The notes below the pieces were generated by a model that saw nothing but the letters and a program-made list of their open reading frames with translations, was not told the DNA's origin and ran no database searches. The position numbers were made by a program, and so were the translations under genes. Below, piece by piece: positions 45,947 to 56,255 of a stretch of DNA of 64,000 nucleotides. The stretch lies in assembly GCA_963804825.1 (NCBI GenBank), contig CAWDRV010000003.1:310001-374000 (forward strand), written 5' to 3'. This stretch comes from JBKQVT01 sp963804825. Lineage in GTDB: Bacteria > Planctomycetota > Planctomycetia > Pirellulales > Thermoguttaceae. Position 1 is the stretch's first letter, and each line of letters starts with the position of its first letter.

Positions 45947-46444
45947 TCAGGATTGGGTCTGGGCCGGTGGGGAAGCAGGTTGGTACAGCACCCGGAACAT
46001 CTGCCTCAAATCCTTGACAATGGCCTCGTCGATGACCGCCTTTTCCGGGACGGCGTCGGCCAGATTGTATCGTCGCAACACCAGCCGGGCGCTGACGATG
46101 TTTCGGCCGTTGACCGAGCCGGATGCCTTCAGCGTCGTGTCCTGGTCGGTTTGGGAAACCACCTCGGCGGTCACGGTCAACGTCTGCCCCGGCTCGACGA
46201 AATGGCCGTATTTCACGTTGCCGGCCCGCGCGAGCGTGACCATGCTGTGGGCGAAATCCTCGCCCAGCCGGATCAGCCAAGCCGAGGCCTGGGTCATGGC
46301 CTCCAACATCAACACCCCCGGCATGACCGGGAAGTTGGGGAAATGGTCGGCCAAGTATTCTTCGCTCATCGTCAGCGATTTCGCCGCCGTAATCCGTACG
46401 CCCGGCTGAACGTCGATAATGCGGTCGATGAGCGTAAAACGCAT
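45947..46444 (-). CDS. fabZ: 3-hydroxyacyl-ACP dehydratase FabZ-like
   Basis: About 165 residues from MRFTLIDRIIDVQPG. The FabZ signature HFPNFPVMPGVLMLEAMTQA contains the catalytic His and Glu; YGHFVEPGQTLTVTAEV follows. It dehydrates 3-hydroxyacyl-ACP. First gene of the five-gene cluster, starting just after a 600-bp gene-free region where its promoter must lie. Confidence 0.9.
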   Translation of the reverse strand: MRFTLIDRIIDVQPGVRITAAKSLTMSEEYLADHFPNFPVMPGVLMLEAMTQASAWLIRLGEDFAHSMVTLARAGNVKYGHFVEPGQTLTVTAEVVSQTDQDTTLKASGSVNGRNIVSARLVLRRYNLADAVPEKAVIDEAIVKDLRQMFRVLYQPASPPAQTQS

Positions 46445-47049
46445 GAAATCGTCGGCGGAAGGATCGGTTTGGGCAAAGCGACGGACTCGATCAACCCTAA
46501 ACCGTGCAAGTATAACGGTCCTCCCCCTCCTCCACAACCACGGTACCGGGCTGACGGATGATTTTTTCTGCCATTTTGGCAGTCGTGGCAGTCCGCCCGA
46601 AAGCGGACAGATGCCCCAACTCCTTTCCACACAAGAGGTAATGACCGCATCTTGTTTTGGTACGGCCTTTGGCTCTTGTTGAAACAACACCAACGACAAC
46701 GACGGCTATGGCACGGTCCTTGGGTAGGAGGATTCCACGCAAAGGCGCCAAGACGCAAAGGCGCAAGGGTACGGAAAAGAAGAGGGAGAAGGTTGGATTG
46801 CCCCACCCGCCGTCGATTCACCCATCACCTCCTCTTCTTCCTTTGCGGCTTTGCGCCTCAGCGCCTTTGCGTGAGAAATTTCTCGCGGTGACATTGCCAA
46901 GACGCCGGCCGTCTTGCCCCCAGTTCGAGGACGCCACCAGTTATTCTTGGATGACGGCTTGCACCCCGTGGCACCGTGGCACTTTTGCCTCGCGGCAGGT
47001 AAACTGGTGTGGTTCATCACGCTCCCCCTCCTGCCCGAGGAAACTAACC
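46445..47049. other. Gene-free region with a long imperfect inverted repeat
   Basis: 605 bp between the divergent fabZ and aroH genes. Arms at 46735-46772 and 46837-46874 are rich in CGCAAAGGCGC units and can pair. No coding region or tRNA recognised. The start of aroH is set by homology at 47050. Confidence 0.6.
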
Positions 47050-47490
47050 ATGCCATGCCGCGGAGTTCGTGGGGCCACCACAGCCGATGCCAACAGCGGC
47101 GAGGCCATCCTCAAGGCGACTCGCGAGCTGTTGGCGTTGATGATCCGCCGGAACGGCATTCGGGCGGAAGACGTGGGCAGCGCCGTGTTTTCCACGACGC
47201 CCGACTTGGACGCCGAGTTTCCCGCCCTGGCAGCCCGGCAATTGGGCTGGTTCGACGTGGCCTTGATGTGCGTCCACGAACTGGACGTGCCGGGCTCGCT
47301 GCGACGTTGCGTCCGCATCCTTCTCCACTGGAACACCGACAAGCCGCCCGAGGAGATCGTCCACGTCTACGTCAAGGACGCGGCCGGCCTGCGTCCCGAC
47401 CGCTCGAAGCTGCCGCCGGTGGATTGGAACGAATTGGAGCAGTGGATCGCCGCCCACCTCGACGCCGGCGCGAAACCGATACGGAAGTAA
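47050..47490 (+). CDS. aroH: Chorismate mutase, AroH class
   Basis: 146 residues from MPCRGVRGATTADANSGE, preceded by GAGGAA. Active-site residues of the B. subtilis-type trimeric enzyme are identifiable: Arg in VRGATT, Glu in HELDVPG, Arg in RCVRILLHWNT, Tyr in VHVYVKDA and Arg in GLRPDRSKL. It converts chorismate to prephenate. The open frame extends upstream through repeats, but only this start is supported. Its stop is followed directly by a GGCGGAA array. Confidence 0.92.
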   Translation: MPCRGVRGATTADANSGEAILKATRELLALMIRRNGIRAEDVGSAVFSTTPDLDAEFPALAARQLGWFDVALMCVHELDVPGSLRRCVRILLHWNTDKPPEEIVHVYVKDAAGLRPDRSKLPPVDWNELEQWIAAHLDAGAKPIRK

Positions 47491-47610
47491 GGCGGAAGGC
47501 GGAAGGCGGAAGCGGGAAGGCGGAAGGAACGCGGTTCGTGCGAAACCGCAAGCGTGCAGCCACGCATCCTTTGCTCTTCACCCCTTCTTCCAATCCCCTA
47601 ATCCCCAATG
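47491..47610. repeat. GGCGGAA heptad array, GCGAAACCGCAAGCG core and ATCCCCTA array
   Basis: GGCGGAA units begin directly after the aroH stop. The core GTGCGAAACCGCAAGCGTGC follows at about 47538, and CCAATCCCCTAATCCCC at about 47590-47606 precedes the metG stop. The array thus lies in the space between two convergent genes. Confidence 0.85.
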
Positions 47611-47615
47611 CCTTC

Positions 47616-49664
47616 TCAGTGCACGCGCTGTCCCGGTTTGGCGCCTTCGTCCGGCGAGAGGAGGAAGATTTCGTTCTCGCCGCCGCCGGCCGCAACGATC
47701 ATCCCGTCGCTGGTGCCGAACTTCATCTTCCGCGGCGCCAGGTTCGCCGCGCAGATGACCAGCCGGCCGACCAACTGCTCGGGTCGGTAGACGGGCTTGA
47801 TGCCGGCGAAGACGTTGCGGCGCTCGTCGCCGCCGAGACTGAGCGTCAGCTTCAAGAGCTTCTTCGCGCCGGGCACGTCCTCGGCCGCCACGATCCGGGC
47901 GACGCGGAGATCGACCTTGGCGAACTCGTCGAAGCCGATCTGTTCGGCCAGCGGCTCGCCCCGCAGCGGCGCGTCGCTGTCCTGCGGTGGCGGCGACAAC
48001 GGCAACGGCGATCCATCCGATGATTCTGCTTCCGACTCCGTGCTGGCGGCGATCATGGCGTCGACTTGCCGCCGCTCGACCCGCTGCATCAGGTGCTGGA
48101 AACGACCGACGGGCGTGCCCAACAGCGGATGGTGTGATTGTTCCCAGCGGGTGATCGGCTCGCCGAGCAGCTTGCCGGTCTGCTCGGCCAGTCGCGGCAG
48201 CACGGGCGCCAGGTAGACGGCCAACTGCCGGAACAGGTTCAGGCCGATCGTGCAGACGTTTTGGAGCCGTTTCGTCTGGTCCAGCCCGCGGAGGTTCCAG
48301 GGGGCGTTGTCCTCGATGAACTTGTTGGCCCGCTCGCTGGCCGCGAGGATCAGCCGCATCGCCCGGGCGAAATCGCACGCCTCGTAGGCTTCGGCGACGG
48401 CTTGGCCGTCCTGGGCAGCCTGCTGGAACAGTCCGCCGTCGTCCGGGTACTCGGCCGCCAATCCGGTCGGCTCGGCGAACCGCGCCGTCCGACTGGCCAG
48501 GTTGACCACCTTTCCCACCATGTCGGCATTGACCCGCGCGATGAACTCGTCCAGGTTCAGGTCGAGGTCGTCCACGCGCGAGGTCAGCTTCGAGGCGTAG
48601 TAATAGCGCAAGTACGCCGGGTCGAGGTGCTCCAGGTACGTCGAAGCGCAGACGAACGTCCCCTTCGATTTCGACATCTTCTCGCCGTTGACGGTCAGGA
48701 AGCCGTGGATGTGGACCTTCGTCGGCAGGCTCAGTCCGGCCGTCTTCAGCATCGCCGGCCAGAAGAGCGTGTGGAAATACGTGATGTCCTTGCCGATGAA
48801 ATGGTGGACCTCGGTCGCCGGGCTGCGCCACCAGGCGTCGAAACGCTCTCCGTGGCGGTCGCACCATTGCCGGGTCGAGGCCAGGTAGCCGATCGGGGCG
48901 TCGAACCACACGTACCAGTAATTGCCCGGACTGTCGGGAATCTCGAAGCCGAAATACGGCGCCGGCCGCGACACGTCCCAGTCGTGCAGCGGCTTGCCGA
49001 GGAAATGGCCCTTCAAATAATTGGCCACCTCGCTCTGCAACGCCCCGCTCTGCTCGACCCACTCGTCCTCGAGGAACCCGTGCAGCCGCTCGATGTTGAC
49101 GAACAAGTGGCTGGCGGTGCGGACCTCCGGCTTCGCGCCCGAGAGCGTGCTGACCGGATCGATCAGGTCCGTGGGGCTGTAGTGCTCGTTGCACTTGTCG
49201 CAACTGTCGCCGTATTGGTCCGGCGACTTGCAATTGGGGCAGGTCCCTCGCACGAAGCGGTCGGCCAGGAACGTGCCGGCCACGGGGTCGTAAAGCTGGC
49301 TGACTTCCTGCTGGCTGACCAGGTCGTCGCGGCGAAGGGCGGCCCAGACTTCCTGGCAATACTCGCGGTTCTCCGGGCTGTTGGTGCTGCCGTAGTTGTC
49401 GAACTCGATCTGGAACCCGGCGAAATCCGTCTCGTGGGCCTTCTGCATCCGGGCGATCAACGCCTCTTCGCCGATGCCCTCCTGCCGGGCGCGGATCATG
49501 ATGGCCGTGCCGTGGGTGTCGTCGGCACAGACGTAAATGCAGCGGTTCCCCCGGAGCTTCTGAAAGCGGACCCAAATGTCGGTCTGGAGATATTCGACCA
49601 GGTGGCCGAGGTGAATGGGACCGTTGGCATAGGGCAAGGCGCTGGTCACGAGGATTTGTCGCAT
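47616..49664 (-). CDS. metG: Methionyl-tRNA synthetase
   Basis: 682 residues, intact. HIGH-type motif PIHLGH at ~16-21 and KMSKS in GEKMSKSKG at ~330. Zinc-binding cysteines occur in GTCPNCKSPDQYGDSCDKC. The anticodon-binding helical domain follows and the C-terminal ~105 residues form the dimerising tRNA-binding domain (FAKVDLRVARIVAAEDVPGA). A variable acidic/serine linker (STESEAESSDGSPLPLSPP) joins them. Essential gene; intactness here shows that sequence quality is locally good. Confidence 0.98.
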   Translation of the reverse strand: MRQILVTSALPYANGPIHLGHLVEYLQTDIWVRFQKLRGNRCIYVCADDTHGTAIMIRARQEGIGEEALIARMQKAHETDFAGFQIEFDNYGSTNSPENREYCQEVWAALRRDDLVSQQEVSQLYDPVAGTFLADRFVRGTCPNCKSPDQYGDSCDKCNEHYSPTDLIDPVSTLSGAKPEVRTASHLFVNIERLHGFLEDEWVEQSGALQSEVANYLKGHFLGKPLHDWDVSRPAPYFGFEIPDSPGNYWYVWFDAPIGYLASTRQWCDRHGERFDAWWRSPATEVHHFIGKDITYFHTLFWPAMLKTAGLSLPTKVHIHGFLTVNGEKMSKSKGTFVCASTYLEHLDPAYLRYYYASKLTSRVDDLDLNLDEFIARVNADMVGKVVNLASRTARFAEPTGLAAEYPDDGGLFQQAAQDGQAVAEAYEACDFARAMRLILAASERANKFIEDNAPWNLRGLDQTKRLQNVCTIGLNLFRQLAVYLAPVLPRLAEQTGKLLGEPITRWEQSHHPLLGTPVGRFQHLMQRVERRQVDAMIAASTESEAESSDGSPLPLSPPPQDSDAPLRGEPLAEQIGFDEFAKVDLRVARIVAAEDVPGAKKLLKLTLSLGGDERRNVFAGIKPVYRPEQLVGRLVICAANLAPRKMKFGTSDGMIVAAGGGENEIFLLSPDEGAKPGQRVH

Positions 49665-49883
49665 GGCGGAAAGGCCCTGAAAGGCGGGGATGCAAAAGAG
49701 TCTATTTTACCGAGAAGCAAGTGAACCGACGAGGGGCCGAGGGGAGGATTCCCCACCGCCGCGCGACCGCCAAGAAATGGCCTGGCCCGGGGGTAAACCC
49801 TTGCGGGCGTCCCTCCGGGCCAGGACCGTGCCAAGTTCGTTCGCTCCGGCGCTGAGCCGGCGGGGTGGTGGATCGCTTCCGCT

Positions 49884-49917
49884 CTCTAATCCCCAATCCC
49901 TTCTTTTCCCCTAATCC
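49884..49917. repeat. Heptad-like array CTAATCCCC at the glnA end
   Basis: CTCTAATCCCCAATCCC and CCCTAATCCCTA abut the glnA stop codon (49918-49920), again a 3'-end location. Confidence 0.75.
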
Positions 49918-51357
49918 CTAGATGTCATAGTACAGACAGAACTCGTAGGGATGCGGGCGCAATTGCATCGCCTGCACCTCGTTGGTCGTCTTGTAGCGAA
50001 TCCAGGTCTCGATCACGTCCGGGGTGAAGACATCGCCGCGGAGCAGGAAGTCGTGATCGGCCTCCAGGGCGGCCAGCGACGCCTCCAACGAGCCCGGCGC
50101 TTGCGGAACGTTGGCGAGTTCTTCCCGCGACAGGTCGTAAATGTCCTTGTCCAGCGGTTCGCCCGGATCGATCTTGTTCTGGATGCCGTCGATGCCGGCC
50201 ATGAGGATGGCCGAGAACGACAGGTACGGATTGCAGCTTGGATCGGGACAGCGGAACTCCAGCCGCTTGGCCTTCGGGCTGGGGCTGTACATGGGGATGC
50301 GGATGGCGGCCGAGCGGTTCCGCTGCGAATAGGCCAGGTTGACCGGGGCCTCGAAGCCGGGGACCAGGCGCTTGTAGCTGTTGGTCGTCGGGCAACTGAA
50401 GGCCAGGATGGCCGGGGCGTGCTTCAGCAGGCCGCCGATGGCGTACAGGGCCATGTCGCTCAGGCCCGCGTAACCGTTGCCGGCAAACAGCGGCGTCTCG
50501 CCCTTCCAAATGGAGAAATGCGTGTGCATGCCGGAACCGTTGTCGCCGAAGAGCGGCTTGGGCATGCACGTGACGGTCTTGCCGTACTTCGTCGCCACGT
50601 TCTTAATGATGTACTTGTACAGCATGACCTTGTCGGCCATGGTGACCAGGCTGTCGAACTTCATGTCGATTTCCGACTGCCCGGCGGTCCCCACCTCGTG
50701 GTGCTGCGCTTCCAACGAGATGCCGCAGTCGATCAACGTCTGCATCATCTCGTTGCGGATGTTCATCATCTGGTCGGCCGGCGGCACGGGGAAGTAGCCC
50801 TCCTTGTACCGCAGCTTGTAGCCCAGGTTCGGCTTCTCCTCGCGGCCGCGGTTCCATTGCCCCTCGATGCTGTCGATGTGGTAATAGCCGCTGTTGGGCG
50901 TCTGGTCGAAGCGGATGTCGTCGAAAATGAAAAACTCCAACTCCGGTCCCATGTAGCAGGTGTCGCCGATGCCGGTGCTCTTCAGGTAGTTGACCGCCTT
51001 GCGGGCGACGTTGCGGGGATCGCGGCTGTAATCCTCGCGGGTGATCGGGTCCTGGATGTTGCAGATCATCGACAGCGTGGGAATCGTGCAGAACGGGTCG
51101 ATCGAGGCGGTCTCCGGCTGCGGAACCACCAGCATGTCGCTCTCGTTGATCGCCTGCCAGCCGCGAATGCTGGAACCGTCGAATCCCACGCCGTCCTCGA
51201 ACACGTCCTCGTCCAGCTTGTCCACCGGAATGGTGAAGTGCTGCCACAGGCCGGGAAAGTCCATGAACCGAAGATCCACCGCCTTCACGTCCTTTTCCCG
51301 GCATAACGCCAATACCTCTTTGGGGGTCACAAGTCTGTCCTTTCCAATAAGAACCAT
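49918..51357 (-). CDS. glnA: Glutamine synthetase, type I
   Basis: 479 residues from MVLIGKDRLVTPKEVLALCR. GSI signatures: FDGSSIRGWQ, the metal-binding ELEFFIFD, KPLFGDNGSGMHTHFS and LVPGFEAPVNLAYSQRNRSA. The adenylylation tyrosine is present in KDIYDLSREE (position ~408), typical of the beta subtype controlled by GlnE. It makes glutamine from glutamate and ammonia. A clear -24/-12 sigma-54 promoter lies 86 bases upstream, indicating nitrogen control. Confidence 0.98.
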   Translation of the reverse strand: MVLIGKDRLVTPKEVLALCREKDVKAVDLRFMDFPGLWQHFTIPVDKLDEDVFEDGVGFDGSSIRGWQAINESDMLVVPQPETASIDPFCTIPTLSMICNIQDPITREDYSRDPRNVARKAVNYLKSTGIGDTCYMGPELEFFIFDDIRFDQTPNSGYYHIDSIEGQWNRGREEKPNLGYKLRYKEGYFPVPPADQMMNIRNEMMQTLIDCGISLEAQHHEVGTAGQSEIDMKFDSLVTMADKVMLYKYIIKNVATKYGKTVTCMPKPLFGDNGSGMHTHFSIWKGETPLFAGNGYAGLSDMALYAIGGLLKHAPAILAFSCPTTNSYKRLVPGFEAPVNLAYSQRNRSAAIRIPMYSPSPKAKRLEFRCPDPSCNPYLSFSAILMAGIDGIQNKIDPGEPLDKDIYDLSREELANVPQAPGSLEASLAALEADHDFLLRGDVFTPDVIETWIRYKTTNEVQAMQLRPHPYEFCLYYDI

Positions 51358-51442
51358 GTCACTGGGTAAGCCGATACGCACGACCCCTCGCCGGTACTTC
51401 TTGGCACGGTCGGCCTGCGTACGGCACGGCGGCGGCCCCATT

Positions 51443-51458
51443 TGCAAACCTGGTGCCA
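51443..51458 (-). promoter_or_regulatory. Sigma-54 (-24/-12) promoter of glnA
   Basis: Minus strand reads TGGCACCAGGTTTGCA: GG and GC are exactly ten bases apart and all consensus positions (TGGCAC-N5-TTGCA) match. The implied start is near 51431, giving a ~75-base leader. An enhancer-binding protein such as NtrC should be required; its binding site was not identified. Confidence 0.88.
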
Positions 51459-51727
51459 CAACCGCCTGCACACCATCGAACAGTAGATCACAAACTCTTC
51501 TCTCATCAAGCGTTGAAGTGACAAATTTGGCTTTTAACGGTTTCGCGCGGCATTTCGATTGTGCGCAATGTTTGGGCTGAACGTGACCAATTAGCAGGCA
51601 CGCCGGTATCCGCATGGCGGGAAATAGACGTAAGCAGGGGGGGTATCAGTTCGGGGAAATGGGCTATCAGGTCGGCTTATGAAACCGTGGGCCTCGCACA
51701 ACGAGGCAAAACCGCATGTTGCCGCCT

Positions 51728-51813
51728 GCGAAACCGCAAGCGGACCCTCCCGCCTTCCGCCCTCCGCCTTCTACCTTCCCCCTTCCGCCTTCCCCCTTTC
51801 GCCGTCCGCCTTT
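51728..51813. repeat. Core GCGAAACCGCAAGCG plus CCTTCCG heptad array
   Basis: GCGAAACCGCAAGCG at about 51728 is followed by CCTTCCG, CCCTCCG, CCTTCTA, CCTTCCC, CCTTCCG, CCTTCCC and decayed units. It lies between the divergent glnA and S41 genes, the exception to the 3'-end rule. Confidence 0.85.
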
Positions 51814-51914
51814 CCCTCCTCCATACGCCCCGTTTCATCGTTGCGAAACGAAGCCCCCCCGGTGCGGACGTGCAGGTTGTAGCGGCAGGGTGGGCAAAAT
51901 CCGTGCTGGCTTTT

Positions 51915-51942
51915 TTGACAACGCCCAACCGTGATCTATATT
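51915..51942 (+). promoter_or_regulatory. Sigma-70-type promoter of the tail-specific protease gene
   Basis: TTGACA (51915-51920) and TATATT (51937-51942) with 16-base spacing, about 80 bases before the start codon. A perfect -35 and a near-consensus -10 in a GC-rich context. Confidence 0.75.
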
Positions 51943-52027
51943 CCCCTTGGCCGCAGCGTGGGAACCGCGCTGGCGGCCACGTTGATGGAACATCCCCGCT
52001 ACGCTTCCCGCCACCACGGATGAAATC

Positions 52028-53671
52028 ATGCGACGAAAGGTTCTTCAGGCCGTCGGCGCACTCTGGCTTGCCGCACTGGCCCTTCTGGCGTCCTCGGCCG
52101 CGATTGCCCAACAGGGGACGACCCTTGTTCTCAGCAACCACAGCGTGCAGATCGAGGACCTGCTGCGGCAAGGCCGGCAATTGGAATTGCAGCGGCGTTG
52201 GGGCGAGGCCCTGACGCACTACGAGGACGGCCTGCGGCTTTTCCCGGCGGAGCAGAGCATCGAGCGGCGTTTCGATTCCGCCCGGCTGCACTATGATTTT
52301 GGCCGCCGCTACGCCGACCGCAGCTTCTGCCAGTCGCTGGCGGAGTTGTCCGCGGAGAAGGCGTTGGAGTTGTATGCCGCCGCGCTGGTGAAGATCCAGA
52401 CCCACTACGTCGAGGAACCCAACTGGCGCGACTTGCTCCGGCACGGCGGCAACGACTTCGAGGTCGCCCTGAGCGAGCCGATCTTCCGCGAGCAAAACAT
52501 TCCGGCGCACGATTGGCCGGCCATCGAAGCGTTCCGCCTGGAAACGCGGAAGACGCTCGCCGCGCGGACCGTGGCGAGCCGCCAGGACGCCTGCGACGCC
52601 GTGTCGGCGGTCGCCGCGCTGGCCCGGCAACGCCTCGAAATGCGCCCGGCGGCGGCGATCCTGGAGTTCCTCTGCGGGGCGGCCAACGGACTGGATACCT
52701 ACTCGACTTACCTCACCCCGGACCAACTCGGCGAAGTCTATTCGCAGATCGAGGGCAACTTCGTCGGCTTGGGGGTCGAGCTGAAGACCCAGGGCGGCGA
52801 GTTGGTCATTGTGCGCGTCATCGGCGGCAGCCCCGCCGAACAGGCCGGCGTCCATGCCGGAGACCACATCGTCGCCGTCGACGGCCGACCGGTCAAAGAG
52901 ATGCCGGCCGACCGGGCGGCCAACCTGCTGCAAGGCCGCGAGGGCACCACGGTGACGCTGACCCTGGCGGTCGCGGGCCAGGCGTCCCGGTCGCTCAACA
53001 TTCGCCGCCAGCGGATCAACGTCCCCAGCGTCGAGAAAGTGCAAATGCTCGATTCCCGGCAGGGCGTCGGCTATCTGCGGCTGGGCTGCTTTCAAAAAAC
53101 CACCCGCCGCGACTTGGAAGCGGCCCTCTGGCAACTCCACCGCAGCGGCATGAAGAGCCTGATCATCGACCTCCGCGGCAATCCGGGCGGGCTGTTGATC
53201 ACGGCCGTCGAGGTCGTCGAACTCTTCATCGACGACGGCGTGATCGTCTCCACGCGCGGACGGTTCGCCCAGGAGGACTTCACCTACAAGTCGCGGGGGC
53301 AGGCCGCTTGGCAGACGCCGCTGGTGGTGCTCATCGACCAGGACAGCGCCAGCGCGGCCGAGATATTCGCCGGCGCCATCCGCGACCATCATCGCGGCAC
53401 GCTGGTCGGGGTCCGCAGCTACGGCAAGGGTTCCGTGCAGGGCATCTTCCCGCTGGAGTCGTCGGAGGCCGGCATGCGGCTGACCACGGCCAAGTTCTAT
53501 TCGCCCAACGGCTCCCCTTACGCCGGGGTCGGGGTGAAGCCGGACGTGCTGGTCCAGCAGGTCGCACGTCCCATCGACGGTGTGTTGCCGACCGCCGCCG
53601 CCCATCACGACGACGCCATGCTCAACGCGGCGTTGGAAGTCGCGCACCGCCGCGTGCAGCAACAAAGATAG
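52028..53671 (+). CDS. C-terminal processing peptidase (S41 family)
   Basis: 547 residues with a signal peptide (VLQAVGALWLAALALLASSA). A helical region precedes the PDZ domain (residues ~235-330, VELKTQGGELVIVRVIGGSP) and the S41 protease core. Catalytic Ser is in IDQDSASAAEIFAGA (~440) and Lys in RSYGKGSVQG (~465). It acts in the periplasm on exposed C-terminal tails. The PDZ chain shows no defect. It precedes the MMPL gene by 134 bases. Confidence 0.94.
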   Translation: MRRKVLQAVGALWLAALALLASSAAIAQQGTTLVLSNHSVQIEDLLRQGRQLELQRRWGEALTHYEDGLRLFPAEQSIERRFDSARLHYDFGRRYADRSFCQSLAELSAEKALELYAAALVKIQTHYVEEPNWRDLLRHGGNDFEVALSEPIFREQNIPAHDWPAIEAFRLETRKTLAARTVASRQDACDAVSAVAALARQRLEMRPAAAILEFLCGAANGLDTYSTYLTPDQLGEVYSQIEGNFVGLGVELKTQGGELVIVRVIGGSPAEQAGVHAGDHIVAVDGRPVKEMPADRAANLLQGREGTTVTLTLAVAGQASRSLNIRRQRINVPSVEKVQMLDSRQGVGYLRLGCFQKTTRRDLEAALWQLHRSGMKSLIIDLRGNPGGLLITAVEVVELFIDDGVIVSTRGRFAQEDFTYKSRGQAAWQTPLVVLIDQDSASAAEIFAGAIRDHHRGTLVGVRSYGKGSVQGIFPLESSEAGMRLTTAKFYSPNGSPYAGVGVKPDVLVQQVARPIDGVLPTAAAHHDDAMLNAALEVAHRRVQQQR

Positions 53672-53805
53672 CGAAGCTCCGTGAGCTGCGTCGAGTTTGC
53701 CGGCCCCTCTTCCGCGCCCGTGTCTTGGCAGCGGGCGGCAATCTGTTAGGATCGACGTAGCGGAAGTATGGCTGCGTAGGATGCCCTCTAGGATGCAAGC
53801 CCCGA

Positions 53806-56154
53806 ATGTTCGCGCGGTTGGCCGATTTTGTCGCCCGGCATTGGGTGTTGGTGTTGCTGGCGTGGGTGGTCGTTCCCGTCGCCGTGCAATGGCTGGCGCC
53901 GAGTTGGGACGACGTGGCCCAAGACGGCGACTTTGCCTTTCTGCCGTCGCGCATGACGAGCGTGCGGGGCGACGAGCTGATCCGCCGTGCGTTTCCCGAC
54001 CAGGAAGACAAGAGCGACGTCGTTCTGGTCGTGGCCCGGGCCGAGGGCCGGCTGCGGCCCGCCGACCGGGCCATTGCCGATCAACTGGCGCGGGAGTTCG
54101 CCCCGAAGAATAAGGACAAGAAGGGGCTGATCGCGGCCGTCCGCACCGCCAGGGACAAGGCCATCGGCGCCAAGCTTTCGCGGCAGAAGGACGGCGGCGA
54201 GGCCACGCTCGTCGTGCTCGAGTTGCGCAGCGAGTTCATGGCGATCGAGAACATGAGCCTGTTGGAGCACATCGAGCAGCGGCTCGAGGAGGTCCGCCGG
54301 GGCAAGGATTTTCCCAAGGGCCTCGCGCTGGGCATCACGGGCTCGGCGGCCGTCGGCGCCGACATGCTCTTCTCGGCCGAAGAGAGCATCCGCAACACGG
54401 AATGGGCGACCGTCGCCCTGGTCGTGCTGATCCTGCTCTTGGTGTATCGCGCGCCGGACTGGTGATCGTGCCGTTGGTGGCGATCTTCGCCTCGCTGGAA
54501 CTCTCGACCGGCGTGATCGCCCTGTTGGCAAGACTGGGTCAGAACGTCGAGTGGTTCGACTTCAAGGTTTTCCATACGACGATGATTTTCATCATCGTCG
54601 TGCTCTACGGCGCGGCGACCGACTACTGCCTGTTCCTCATCTCGCGCTACCGCGAGGAGCTTCAGCGCGGCCTGGCGCCGCCGCGGGCGCTGCGCTCGGC
54701 GCTCGGCAGCGTCGGCCATGCCGTGGCCGCCAGCGCCATGACGACCATCCTCGGCCTGGGCACGATGATCTTCGCCGATTTCGGCAAGTTCCGCTACGGC
54801 GGACCGACCATCGCGCTGTCGCTGGCCGTGGCCTTGCTGGCCTGCCTGACGCTGGCCCCGGCCTTGCTGCGCACCGGCGGATGGATCGTCTTCTGGCCGT
54901 TCGGCATCGGCACGGTCCACGACCCGGACGAGCGCCATGCCGCCTCGGTCCTGGGGCGATTGTGGCAGGCGATCGGACGGGCCGTGGTGACCCGGCCGGG
55001 ACTGATTTTCGTCGGCTGCCTGCTGCTGTTGGCATGGCCGGCCTACGAGTCGTTCTCGACGCCGATCACGTACGACCTGGTGGCGGAGCTCAGCCCGCAG
55101 CGGCCCAGCGTGCAAGGGACCGAACTGTTCTGCCGCTACTATCCACGCGGCGCGACCGGCCCGATCACGGTGTTGGCCCAGCGGAACGAGGCGGTCTTCC
55201 AAACGCGGGCAGGCAAGAATCGAGATTTCGCTCTTGACCCGCCAACTCGACGAGTTTCAGTACGTCGATTCGCACGGCGTCTTGCAGAGCAAGCCGATCT
55301 CCAGCGTGCGCAGCCTCACCAATGCCCTGGGCGGCCGCCCGGTGAGCACCGTCAAGACCATCACCCTCAGTTCGCTTGCCGAGGTGAGGGCCGCCTATGT
55401 CTCCCATGCCCCCGACTATGCCGACCGAGTCACGTGCCTGGACCTGGTGACCCAATACGATCCGTTCTCCCGCGAGAACGTGCGGCTGCTGGGCTTCATC
55501 GAAAAAAAGCTTCAGGCCATCTCAGCCGACCCGGCGTCGCCGTGGCATGGGGCGGTCTTCGACCTGGTGGGCACGACGGCCGGAATCCGCGACCTCGAAG
55601 CCGTCAACCAGAGCGACTGCCGCCGCATCGGCGTGCTCACGTCGATCGCGGTGCTGGCCGTGCTGATCGTCGTGCTGCGCCGCCCGCTGGTCTCGCTCTA
55701 CCTTGTCCTCACGGTGCTGCTGGGCTTTTTCGTGACCATGGGCGTGACCAAGCTGGTTTTCATGCAGCTTTACGGCGACTCGTTCCACGGGCTGGATTGG
55801 AAGCTGCCGCTGTTTCTGTTCGTCATCCTGGTCGCGGTGGGCGAGGACTACAACATCTACCTGGCCACCCGGGTCGTCGAGGAACAGCGTCGCCGCGGGG
55901 CCTTGGAGGGGCTTCGGGTGGCGGTGGTCCGCACCGGCGGCATCATCACCAGTTGCGGCGTCATCATGGCCGGCACGTTCGCCTCGATGATGACCGGCAC
56001 TCTTCGCGGCATGCACGAGTTGGGCTTTGCGCTGGCCTTCGGCGTGCTTTTGGACACGTTCGTGATCCGCACGATCCTGGTGCCGGCGTTCCTGGCCCTC
56101 TGGGCGCGATGGGTCCCTCGTCCTCCGGGCAAGTTAGGCATCACCGGTTCTTGA
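53806..56154 (+). CDS. MMPL/RND-family membrane transporter, frameshifted
   Basis: About 780 residues if joined. First part: MFARLADFVARHWVLVLLAW with one membrane helix and a periplasmic domain. The frame shifts near 54455 (YRAP to GLVIVPLVAIFASL) and again near 55215 (KNRDFALD to LTRQLDEFQYVDS). Both halves contain the expected helix bundles; the motif YGAATDYCLFLISRYREELQ in half one and VGEDYNIYLATRVVEEQ in half two are the conserved GxxxDY(x)F/N-type elements with proton-relay Asp residues. It probably exports lipid or other hydrophobic substrates. Confidence 0.85.
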
Positions 56155-56255
56155 ACTGGCGCTGCCCCACCCCCCATAAGAACGCCTTCGCGCCTTGGTT
56201 CCCACCCCGTTTCCAAGTACACTAAAAGGATGGGACCCCATCAGGACCGCCGTCC

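Noticed and set aside
51400..51422. Plus-strand sigma-54-like TGGCACGGTCGGCCTGC
   Set aside because: Spacing between GG and GC does not fit the -24/-12 rule; the minus-strand match is exact.
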